From Trametes villosa (Eukaryota; Basidiomycota; Agaricomycetes; Polyporales; Polyporaceae), in NCBI GenBank assembly GCA_002964805.2, contig PUDQ02000003.1, positions 2,170,001-2,234,000 of the forward strand: DNA of 64,000 nt, written 5' to 3'. Shown here piece after piece: positions 55,390 to 64,000 of this stretch (position 1 is the stretch's first letter; every line of letters begins with the position of its first letter). The notes under the pieces are model-generated. The model searched no databases and was not told the DNA's origin. It was given only the letters and a program-made list of their open reading frames with translations. Position numbers and translations under genes: made by a program.

Positions 55390-57010
55390 ACACGTGGATA
55401 ATGTCATGCCCTAGCGGCGCAGGCCTCGATTCGCCCAACCCCCGAGTCCCGACGCTTACTACCGTATCAGGCAGCCCCGGCGCACATCCGCACTCTCACA
55501 TCCGACGCCTACATAAACCCACTCCGACCCGCCTCGGGTCCTCACCTACACTCTCCCCCACACCCCTACCATAGCCACGCACCGCTCACCCGCACAGCCA
55601 ACTATGCCCTCCATCCAATTCGCCCCCTCCACCCGCTTCATCACCCCCGCCGAGCGCCGGACGCTCCGCTCTCCTCCCCCCAAGCCCAAGGCCCCCTCCA
55701 CCCAGCGCCCCCCGGTCCCTCCCCTCCCCGCCCTCCCCATCCCCGCCGCCGACTCCGACGCCGACTTCACCGCCAAGGGCGCGTGCCTGCTCGTGCGCGG
55801 TCAACCGCACGTCAAGCCCCGCAACCGCGGCGAGCCCCTCCTCGGCAAGGACTACCGGCCCCTCGTCGACGGTGGCGCGAACTTCCAGTTCAAGCTGGTG
55901 TCGCTGAAGACGGCTCAGCGCCGGCACTCCATCGTCTACCGCGGTACGCTCTCTGCTGAGCGTGCTTGAATTTCTGATACCCCATACCATCTAGAGGCGG
56001 AGGGCGTTGGTTGCGGCGTCGGTGTCGGCTTTGTTTTTGTTTTTTTTTGTTTACAGCTAGCTTTCGACGTTGCGCGCGCGGCTCAAGACCCGGACCTTGG
56101 CTTGGACGACATCGACGACATCGACAGCTCCCACGGGCCCGGCCGGCCTGGGGGAGATGGAGGCTGACCACAGGGCATCGAGCCACCGGGGAGCCCATGA
56201 CCTCTTCGGAAGCTCAATCGACGATGCCCTGTCTACCTTTTGCTTCCACAGGTACCTCGGCATCAAGATGACGGTCGACATTCGGCTACTCGATGGTATG
56301 TGCTCATTCTTTCGCTCGGCAGCCGTATTGACGGTCGTGTATCTTATGCAGGGGCGCAGCGGAATGGGATTGGGCGGATGTGTGGGTGCGGTGGGCGGCA
56401 AACGGAGGGGACCTGTCAGGAAAGAGATGGCGCCCTCTCTCTCTCCGAAGCAGTAACCTCCGGGCGTCGTCCTCCGTCGGAGCGAGGGCGGGGTCCTTCG
56501 TGTCCCTTCCCTCGCAGGAGTCCGAGAAGTGAGTTCTCCCCTCGTCGCTCTTGCTTTTTAAGCCGGTATTGACGTCTTCTACATGCCCTCTCCTCCTGCA
56601 GGTACTCGCTGGGCCCCTCCGGGGGCAGCACTCTGCGTCAGCACGGTTGACGGAGGAGCTGAATACCCCGTGATGTCAACCGCCCTGGCAATGCCACGGA
56701 CTAGTATTCTCAGTTCCTTCCAATTCGTCTCCTCGCATCGACATATGCTAACTCCGTCTACATCCAGAAAACTCCTGAAGACAGCAACTCGCCTATCGTA
56801 CGTCAAATCCACTCCTCGCCACCGCACACGCTGACCGTCTCGCATATCCAGTACGAACAGGTTACGGTTATGTCTAGGCGTGGGGATGGCGGCAGGGTGA
56901 TGTGTAGGAAAGAGCTGGCGCCCTCTCTTCTGCGCGGCTACCCCAGTCGTCGTCCCCTTCGGCGCGAGGGTAAGGGTCGTTTGACTCTGCCCTCGCACCA
57001 CTCCGAGGAG
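55390..57010 (+). repeat. Right arm of inverted segmental duplication
   Basis: Plus-strand counterpart of 43786-45805: upstream region from about 55390, small gene 55604-56167, then the RYLGIKMTVDIRLLDG segment, then a RWRPL module (about 56420-56530, donor GTGAGT) and a second, decayed one (about 56915-57010) with an in-frame TGA where the left copies have CGA. Third-module homology is weak or absent. Confidence 0.7.
55604..56167 (+). CDS. Small unrecognised protein, right copy
   Basis: Paralogue of 45044-45592. Exons 55604-55943 and 56061-56167; 148 aa. Same N terminus MPSIQFAPSTRFITPAERRT and core VRGQPHVKPRNRGEPLLGKD, ending YR-AFDVARAAQDPDLGLDD and a Gly/Pro tail. The acceptor used is the CTAG at 56057-56060, because the preceding TTACAG (56051-56056) gives a shifted frame. 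The 117 nt intron is long and has a T-rich run. Downstream conserved segments may be additional exons in an alternative transcript: with donor after 56321 and acceptor GCGCAG, RYLGIKMTVDIRLLD joins in frame to EWDWADVWVRWAANGGDL and RWRPL. I could not connect these to exon 2 in one frame, so the 3' structure is open. Confidence 0.55.
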
Positions 57011-57748
57011 TAAGTACTAGAGCGTTCTCTTCGAGCAGTCGGATTGTGTTAACGTCTCGTACATCGCAATCCGCAGGTGCTCGTGCTTCCTCGGACAGGC
57101 GCTCCCTCCCGTTTCTCCTAGGCTCACTCGTCTTCCCCTCCTTTATTGACTGTGACACCCTCGCCATTTGCCAGGTGCGACTCGCCTTGTGATTCTCACC
57201 ATGTATAGGACAGCTTGCATGGCTGCACGACGGGGAGGCAGGTAGGAGGGGTCTTGGCCTACCCCTTCTACTTTCCTTCACTTCATGCATCCACGCAGCT
57301 TGGGCCTGGTTCGTTGACTTATACATCTTCTCAGTTTTTTCTACAATATCATTCTGCCCTCCGTCTCTGCCGCTCGTGGGCGCCTATTCTCAACTCCAGC
57401 GACGGAACTTACTGAGACCGCGCCTTTCTTGGATGCGCACTCGAATGATGGCGCCATGGTGATCTGCTGACTCGGGTGCGCTCGACCATCTCCTCCCGCG
57501 CTTGGAGCGGGTCGTTTCTCACCGTCCACGGAGGGCGCGCAGACACGACTCCGCCGCCTACGCCCGCTCGGGACTCCGTGCGCCTTTGCGGTACTAGCGC
57601 CCACTGGATTTTGCAAATTCGGGCGTAACTCATAAGACGCGGTTGCTCATCGAGATTGCCTCACCGCCGGCCCTCTCCAGGACTCAAGTACTCGCACTCC
57701 TCGTGCTCCGGGAACATTGGAAAGGACGTGCGTGTGGTTTTGAACACC
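57011..57748. other. Upstream region of MFS copy 2
   Basis: No supported gene. A GATGGCGCCAT palindrome-like site near 57455 may be a last trace of the repeated module. Confidence 0.35.
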
Positions 57749-59454
57749 ATGCCGGGACTCAGGCTTCCTCCGACGGTGCTGGGACTCCTCGAGCGTCGCA
57801 AGCCACACTTGGCATCCTCTCGGGTCGATTCAGAACAGGCGTCAACTGTGGTACCTGAGAACTATGTACCAGAGGCGAACGAGAATGGACCATATCCGTT
57901 AGACGACGACTTGAAGCTGCCCAAGATGGCGTCGCTCGTCATCATCATCTTGGCCAACGTAATGCTCCAGGTGAGTGGTGGTCACTAGAACGATGTAAAG
58001 ACAATTAACCTTATCTTTAACAGCTCACTTTCTTCGTCATTGTTTCGTCTTCGAACGAGTATGCGCAGCACCTCGGAGGAACTTCGACATTCTCCGGGCT
58101 GGTCATCGGAATCCCCACCGTTTTCGCAGGCCTCGCGCTGATCCCTATGATGCACCTCGACCAAGGTATTATGCCTCGCCATCGAGTCACACAACGTCTC
58201 TCTCAATTGACACCCGCTTCTAGGTGGATACAAACGCCCTCTTCACTTCGCATGCGCGACGGCGTGCCTGGGGAACATGCTCTATGGCCTGGCGTATCGT
58301 GCAAACTGGCTGTATCTCATCCTCATTGGACGCATTGTGACTGGGTTCTCCTTCACGTTCTGGATGTATTGTAAGCGGTACTGTTCGGACCCGAGGATCG
58401 TTGGTCTCCGCCGCCGGACGACGCTTGCCGGGTGGCTTGTTCTTGGACAGGGCGTTGGGTTCAGCCTTGGGCCATTTGTCGGAGGGCTCCTGTGCGTATT
58501 TCAACTTACCTGACCACATACCGCTCGAAAACTGAACCTGATCGCTATCATAGGTTCAAGGTCGGTTTCGGCAACACCGTGTTTAACGGATTCACCAGCC
58601 CTGCATGGATGATGGCTGTCATGTGGGCCGTCTTCTGGGTTGTTGCCGCAGTCAAGTACGAGGACGTCCCTCGTGTTGCTCCCGCGGCGCAGAGTATACC
58701 TCTTCATCCTCTTCCTGCACGGACCAGAGCCCCCTCAACAGAGGAGGACAAGGCCGACGAAGACGAGCCCACACGCATCACCACATCCGAAGTCGCGCCC
58801 ACCACCACACCTCCCACACCTGCCTCGCCCGTCCACCCGCCTGTGCACCGAATGACATGGGGCCAATGGGGCGTCGCGGCGACGATGTGCTGGTTCGCGA
58901 TGACGTGCTTCTTCATCCTCGGCGCGTGGGAGGCGAACATCCCGGTCTTCACGAGCTCGCACCTGCGCGCGAACCCGTTCCACTTCACGCCCTTCGCCGC
59001 GGGGAACCTGATCGCGCTCGGCGGCGCGTGCACGATCCCGTTCCTGCTCGTGAACCTGCACGTCGCGCGCCGCGTGCAGGACCGCCACACGCTCGCGACG
59101 GGCGTCGCGACCGGGCTCGCGGGGCTCGTCATCGCGCTCGCGATCCTCGGCGAAGAGCAGGTGAACTACGGGAGCCTGTTCATCTGCTGGTTCCTCGTCG
59201 CGCTCGGGTTCAACGTCGCGAGCACGGTCACGCTCAGCTTGCTGTCGAAGCAGCTGCCGGGGGAGTGGAACGGGCGGATCAGCCTTGCCATTCAGTACAG
59301 CAACTACTCGGGGCGGGTGACCGGCGCGGTGTGGGGCGGAGCGGGCGTGAAGGTCGGGATGCTGAGCTATGTGGGGATGCAGGTCGCGATTGTGGGCATC
59401 GGGAGCGTGATGTTTATGACACTGTGGAAGCATCTCAAGGCGAAGACGGGATAG
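57749..59454 (+). CDS. Major facilitator superfamily transporter, copy 2
   Basis: Paralogue of the transporter at 48143-49916 with all three introns at the same positions and phases. Exons: 57749-57970, 58024-58165, 58224-58491, 58554-59454; 510 aa. Conserved helices: MASLVIIILANVMLQLTFFV, GLVIGIPTVFAGLALIPMMH, GRIVTGFSFTFWMYCKRYCS, TLAGWLVLGQGVGFSLGPFV and WGVAATMCWFAMTCFFILGA, and the same C terminus LWKHLKAKTG. The cytoplasmic N terminus and the central charged loop have diverged most, including RAPSTEEDKADEDEPTR, which is absent from copy 1. It follows the right arm of the inverted duplication directly. Substrate unknown. Confidence 0.87.
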
Positions 59455-59577
59455 GTTCGTAGATTCGCAGATTCGCAGTAGAAGATACAGGTGTTTACTC
59501 TTGCTACACTTCGCACTTTCCAGGCACATGAGCCAGTTCCGCTATTCATACACGTTTCATCGCAAGCAATGCGTCGT

Positions 59578-61610
59578 TTAAATCTCCCCAGAGCAAACCT
59601 TCTCAACCCACTCGGTGTCGCTCCGGACCGTCGTCAGGTTCTCGTACCCATCCTTGGTGATCAAGACCACGTCCTCGATGCGGACGCCGCCGACGCTCTC
59701 GTAGCGCTTCAGGACCTCTTGGTCGATGTGCTTGGAGTCTCGGACAGGCGCGATGAGGTGCGGCGAGAAGTAGCAGCCCGGCTCAACCGTCTACGCATGG
59801 ACGGTCAGTATCCTTTGCCTTGATGACTAGGGCAGGATGCTTACCACAATCATCCCCTCCTCGAGCGGAAGCCTGAGCCGGAGGTACGTGTAGAACGACT
59901 CGTGGCCGAGCGGGATGCCCTTTATCGTCTCGTTCACCACAGGCTTGCTCGCGCTCGGGACATCGTGCACGTCCATGCCGAGCGAGTGCCCGACGCCGTG
60001 CGGGAAGAACGCGGCGCCAATCCCGCTCGCGAGGATCGCCTCCTCCGAGTTCCATGAGCCCGAGTTCGGCGAGGCGGGCGACTTGAAGATCCCGAGCCGC
60101 TGGAAGCCGCGCACGAGCGTGCGGTGGCAGATGAGCTGGATCGAGTCCCAGTGGAGGCCCGGCTTGAGTGCTTCGAAGGAGAGCTGCGGGTAGGTTGGGG
60201 TGAGTGAGGGTGATTGGGGTATTAAGTAGGCGAAGTGCGTACCCGCTGCATCTCGAGCACGAGCTCGTAGATAGCCCGCGCCTCTGGAGTGAACTTTCCG
60301 CCATTGCCAACTGGCATCGTGCGGGTGACTGCGATTCCGCGTCAGATAGTTGGATATATGCTACGGAATGGTGGACATACTATCGGCGGCGTAGCACTTC
60401 CATTCACAACCGGCATCGATAAGCAGCACCTGAGGGTGCAGGTCGTGCTGGTGGTCGTGCGCGAAGTCGTTGCCGTTCTCATGATCGTGCGCGCCCACGG
60501 GTCCCCAGGCGAACTCGCGGTCGTTGCAGCAGTAGTGAAGCGTGGACGCGCGAGTCGAAGCCGCCACGATCGGGAGGTACGCCTGGTGTTCCGCTCTATA
60601 TGCATGTCAGTTGAGAATTCTTCGACGACATGGCGAGTGAGCTTACCCCTCGCGGCGGCAAGACGCAACGAAAAGCGCTTCAGCTTCGGCCTCTTTCTGA
60701 ACCAGCCATTCCCCGGGGAGCAGCGGCCGCTCCGTACCGGCTCCCTTCCCGCGCTTGATCAGGCCCCTCACGCCCTGGCCGAGGACACGCATGACAACTT
60801 CGTGGGCGCGAGAGCTGATCTCGTTAGCGCGTCTGATGAGCGCAATCTCCTCCGCGTCCTTGATCAGACGAGCGCGATGCAACGCAGAGAGTAGGTAGTC
60901 CTCGGTAACATGCACGTTCCCGGCGAGGAATGCCGCTGTGTATTGGGAGGGGATTGTGGGGAAGAGGCGGGATGAAGGGAGGGTGTGGACGATCGCGCCC
61001 GGGAAGGCCTTGACGAGCTCCTGGATGGCGTCCGGGAGGGCGGCGGGGTAGTCTACGCGCGTCACATCATGCGCGGCCGTGGCCTCATCCAAGGATGGAG
61101 GGGGAACGGACCACATTATGTCTGCGAGCTCAGCCTTCGGGATGAAGAGGTGCGAGGAGGGCTTGTTTGCGAGAGATGTGCCGTTCTGGTAGGCCAGTAG
61201 GAGGTAGGACGCAGGGACGCGACATCCTGAAAGATAGAAAAAGTTCGATTCCTAGCACACCCAGTTAATATCGTAGCGCAGAGACGGGCACACGACGCGT
61301 ATCCTTGCATGTGTACGCCGCCGAAGGTACTGTACTTACCTGCCTGAATGACATCTCGCGATCCGTATCATTTCGGAAAGGCGTGACTTCTCCCGCAAGG
61401 AGCACAATCTGGGGCTGATTACGCAGAGGAAATCAGCGACAGAGACAGACTTGAACAGTTCCGGGCAACACACTTTGTTCTGTTCCACGGCAGGCAGCAG
61501 CTCGACGAGTTTGGCGAAAGTCTTGATCACATGCTGCTGGGCTTCACGTTGTGAGATATACTGCTCGTGCGACTTCCAGAGTACCTACCAGGATATGTTT
61601 TGCTAGCCAT
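59578..61610 (-). CDS. Xaa-Pro dipeptidase (prolidase), peptidase family M24B
   Basis: Metallopeptidase that cleaves Xaa-Pro dipeptides in the cytosol; typically uses two Mn2+ ions. Exons: 61610-61589, 61541-61474, 61408-61340, 61251-60647, 60595-60381, 60328-60243, 60183-59845, 59790-59578; 538 aa. N-terminal creatinase-like domain: EVTPFRNDTDREMSFRQ then ESNFFYLSGCRVPASYLLL. Catalytic pita-bread domain: LLIDAGCEW (Asp315), AADITRTMPVGNGG (Asp326), FFPHGVGHSLGMDVHD (His417, His421), TVEPGCYF (Glu471) and GGVRIEDVVLIT (Glu507): all five metal ligands are present. The first exon is only 22 nt coding. It converges with MFS copy 2 (123 bp gap) and diverges from RRP42 (154 bp gap). Confidence 0.92.
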
Positions 61611-61764
61611 CTTGAACGAGTGCGATTCTCGGTGGTGGCTGCTCGAGGTCAAGGAGCAGATGTGGTAGGCGCTCAGTCAAGCTTCTTCTCCTTCTCCCAC
61701 TTCGCCGACAGAACTTGCGCTTATTCTTCCACGCTGAACTGGGATCTCTCGCTCGCCTTTCAAA
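61611..61764. promoter_or_regulatory. Short divergent promoter region, prolidase/RRP42
   Basis: Only 154 bp separate the two start codons, so the two genes must share a compact bidirectional control region. No TATA box is evident. Confidence 0.5.
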
Positions 61765-62960
61765 ATGGCGACACAGCTGGTTTCGAAGTCTGAACGCGCA
61801 TACATCCAGGCGTCATTACAGGCCACACCGCCGCTGCGCGCAGACGGACGCGGTCTACTCGATTTCCGAACCGTGCTACTCGAAACTGGAGTCGCGCCCT
61901 TAGCAAATGGCAGCGCGAGGCTTAACATCGGCAAGATGGCGCATGAAGGCGGAGGCGGAACCGAAGTACTCGCCGCGACGAAGCTGGAAGTAGAGGATGT
62001 TGAGACCGGCGACGGCGTCGACGGCGGGAGGGTAGTCTGCTCAGTCTCGTGGTGCGTATACGGGACTCCTTCCGTGCGGGACGTGCCGCTCAGTGGACGA
62101 AAGACAGTTCTCCTTCGGCATACTCGCATCTGTCGTCGAACGCGCTGGACGAACTTCAGCACGACCTCACCGTCATTTTGCAACAAACAATCAGCCACCC
62201 CTCGCTGCACCCTCGGAACCTCACCATCATCCCCCGGAAAAAGGCCTGGTTGCTCAACCTCGATGCAGTGATTCTGGCAGATGCAGGAAACACGGTTGAC
62301 GCGCTTTTCCTCGCCGCGCGCGCTGCGTTGTGGGATACGAAGGTGCCACGGACGCGAGCAGTTGAATACCACGCGCCGGAAGCGTCTCAGGTGGCGAGGG
62401 ATAGCGCGAGCGCGATGGATGTAGACAATAGAGAGGCCGTACCAGCAGTGAGCGGCTTCGACACGCGCGAAATGGTCAGGACAGCTGCGGACTTTGAGCT
62501 TCCTGACTACTGGGACGAAGGCGAAGTACTTGAAGGCCGAGAGAAGTGGCCTGTATGCGTCACATTGAACTTGGTGAGTACTGCCGCACGGTGTATATCC
62601 TTCAGGTGAGCTGACCTTGCTTCTCAAAAGCTGCCGCCTACACACTTCCTTGACGCGACACAACCAGAAGAAGCGTCGGTGCAATCACGGACGCACCTAA
62701 TGTTTTCTTTCGCCTCTCCGACATCACCCAAACTACACTCGATGCGACTATCGGGCCCTGGTGAACTGGAACTAGCGCAGCTGAAGTCGTATATCGCGGT
62801 GAGTAACCGGTAGATCCCACTACATCAGCACCTGGCTGAACTTCCTCAGGACGGGGAGAAATATGCGCGCGAGTTGTTCAACGCGCTAGAGGCGAAGTTG
62901 CGCGAAGAAGACGTAAGGCGCAATGTGAAAGCAAGAGACAGGTTCACGCTGCTGCGTTGA
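61765..62960 (+). CDS. RRP42: Exosome complex subunit RRP42 (RNase PH fold)
   Basis: Non-catalytic ring subunit of the RNA exosome for 3'-5' RNA processing and decay in nucleus and cytoplasm. Exons: 61765-62051, 62108-62573, 62631-62798, 62850-62960; 343 aa. N terminus VSKSERAYIQASLQATPPLR, then the RNase PH signature RADGRGLLDFRTVLLETGV, LANGSARLNIGK, and later AWLLNLDAVILADAGNTVDA and LFLAARAALWDTKVPRTRAV. The second half includes a domain with EKWPVCVTLNL and LPPTHFLDATQPEEA, and ends in a basic helix (LREEDVRRNVKARDRFTLLR). RRP42 is favoured over RRP43/RRP45 by the N-terminal SERAYI and the LDAVILADAGN segment; the assignment within the paralogue set is less sure than the family. Confidence 0.8.
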
Positions 62961-63064
62961 TTCTCTCTCATGGGCGCCGCTAGAGATCCGGGTTTGCACA
63001 AAAGTACCACCAGTCGCATTACTTATACATCAGCTAACTCTTGTTACCGCGCTGCTCGATCGGC

Positions 63065-64000
63065 CTAGCTGGAACCGGTCAGCTGTGCATGGGCTCGCAA
63101 CACGTCGTTCAGCCCCTCCCTCTTCAAGCAGTTCTCGAACTTGAAGCTCTCCGCGATCCTCTCGAGCTGCTCTTCCGACATCCCTCTGAACTGATCCGCC
63201 CACTCCTTTGCCAAGAACTCGCCGATGAGCATGTTCCGCGCAAGTCGCGTGACGCGCCCTTCGACCGTCCACACGGGGTAGGGGTAGAGCTTCTTGTGCT
63301 CCTCCTTCGGTACGTTCTCCTCAATGAGTTGCACAATCGGCCGGTAGACGTCGCGCACGAACTTGTCGTCGCCGCCCCACGAGTCGACGGCCAGGCGATA
63401 CTTCTTTTGCAGCAGGTCCTTGAAAAGTTGGATGTAGGGCGTTTCCTGCGAGACGTAGACCATCCCTTGGAAGCCGATGTCCTTGTACAGCCAGATTGAC
63501 CAACTAAGACGGTCCTGCAGAATACGTGTGAGGTGCGTCATCTTCCATGTGTAGCGACACCCGCCTTTGCATATAGCTCGAGCTGATCGTTCAGGACGTT
63601 GTACCGCCGCTCGTTGATCTCGTCCATGGCGTCACCCTCGTACTCCTTCCGCGCATACACCGGACCCCACTCGCCGTTCCAGACGCACAGCCCGCGCTCG
63701 TCCATCCATTGGCGCTTCTTCTCGTAGCTTCGCCGCATGCGCCTGCGCTGCTCCTCCGTGCGGGCGTACGGCTCCGGGCTCGCTGGGAAGCCATACAGTG
63801 AATAGTCGTGGATCGCGTATGCCGCGTTCGGCCAGCGTGTCGCTGCGTCATCCGGGAAGCCCGAGAAGTCGGTCGCGTACGTGTTACCGTCGAGGAAGAG
63901 CATATGGTTTGGGTCGACAGAGGCGATCGCCGCGTGAACGCGGTCGTAGAAGTTGACGAGCCCGCTGTGTGCCGGGTCGGACGGCTCGTTCATGGGGTTG
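63065..64000 (-). CDS. Glycoside hydrolase family 5 enzyme, 5' part outside window
   Basis: Retaining beta-glycosidase of the GH5 (cellulase A) type with a TIM-barrel fold; substrate not determinable here. Exons in window: 64000-63559 and 63514-63065, 296 residues. Acid/base motif PMNEPSDP (catalytic Glu in NEP), then HMLFLDGNTYATDFSGF and AAYAIHDYSLYGFPASPEPY, nucleophile motif CVWNGEWGPVYARKEY (Glu in NGEWG), and LSWSIWLYKDIGFQGMVYVS. The 44 nt intron (63558-63515) is short; it is chosen because KAG joins DRLSWSIW in frame and the alternative is a stop. The C-terminal 100 residues are an extra helical region (FLAKEWADQFRGMSEEQLER). It converges on RRP42 with a 104 bp gap. Confidence 0.87.

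Overview
The window reads as nuclear DNA of a filamentous basidiomycete (Agaricomycete; the gene content and transposon families fit Polyporales, but genus cannot be fixed from the sequence alone). The evidence is GC-rich coding sequence, genes broken by many 45-60 nt GT-AG introns, short intergenic gaps, and several lineage-typical mobile families: a KDZ (Kyakuja-Dileera-Zisupton) transposon with CxC2 cysteine cluster, a hAT transposase and Ty3/gypsy elements with TGTAACG...CGTTACA LTR ends. Exon coordinates were built by hand from splice signals. Most complete multi-exon models close to an exact multiple of three.

Layout. 1-5.3 kb: two housekeeping genes on +, a partial GLFG nucleoporin (Nup54/Nup57) and the CAF-1 subunit CAC2. 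6.2-6.9 kb: a transposon-linked hypothetical family gene on -. 9.1-33.1 kb is a mobile-element block. It starts with a decayed gypsy end (polypurine tract, LTR start, pol tail) containing an array of small hairpins. Next comes an apparently intact 893-residue hAT transposase. Then a roughly 13.8 kb KDZ element is bounded by imperfect inverted repeats (14063-14119 and 27797-27851). It carries two cargo genes on - and, on +, a frameshifted cargo gene and a transposase with one nonsense codon. Last is a gypsy element on - with its 5' LTR, truncated inside RNase H exactly where the KDZ terminus begins.

34.8-43.1 kb returns to ordinary genes: a low-complexity protein with ESDGGY repeats, an FAD-dependent monooxygenase and the SMC5/6 kleisin NSE4. 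43.8-59.5 kb is a segmental duplication with inversion. Two copies of a small unrecognised gene lie in inverted arms about 10 kb apart, each arm carrying tandem exon-like modules. Two paralogous MFS transporters lie on +, one between the arms and one beyond the second arm. A CNNM/Mam3-type membrane protein gene lies between the arms. 59.6-64 kb: a prolidase, the exosome subunit RRP42 (divergent from prolidase with a 154 bp gap) and a partial GH5 glycoside hydrolase.

The most unusual objects are the multi-gene KDZ transposon, a 62 bp tandem duplication inside one cargo gene that also duplicates a splice acceptor, the hairpin array at 9.19-9.70 kb, and the inverted duplicated arms with repeated exon-like modules.
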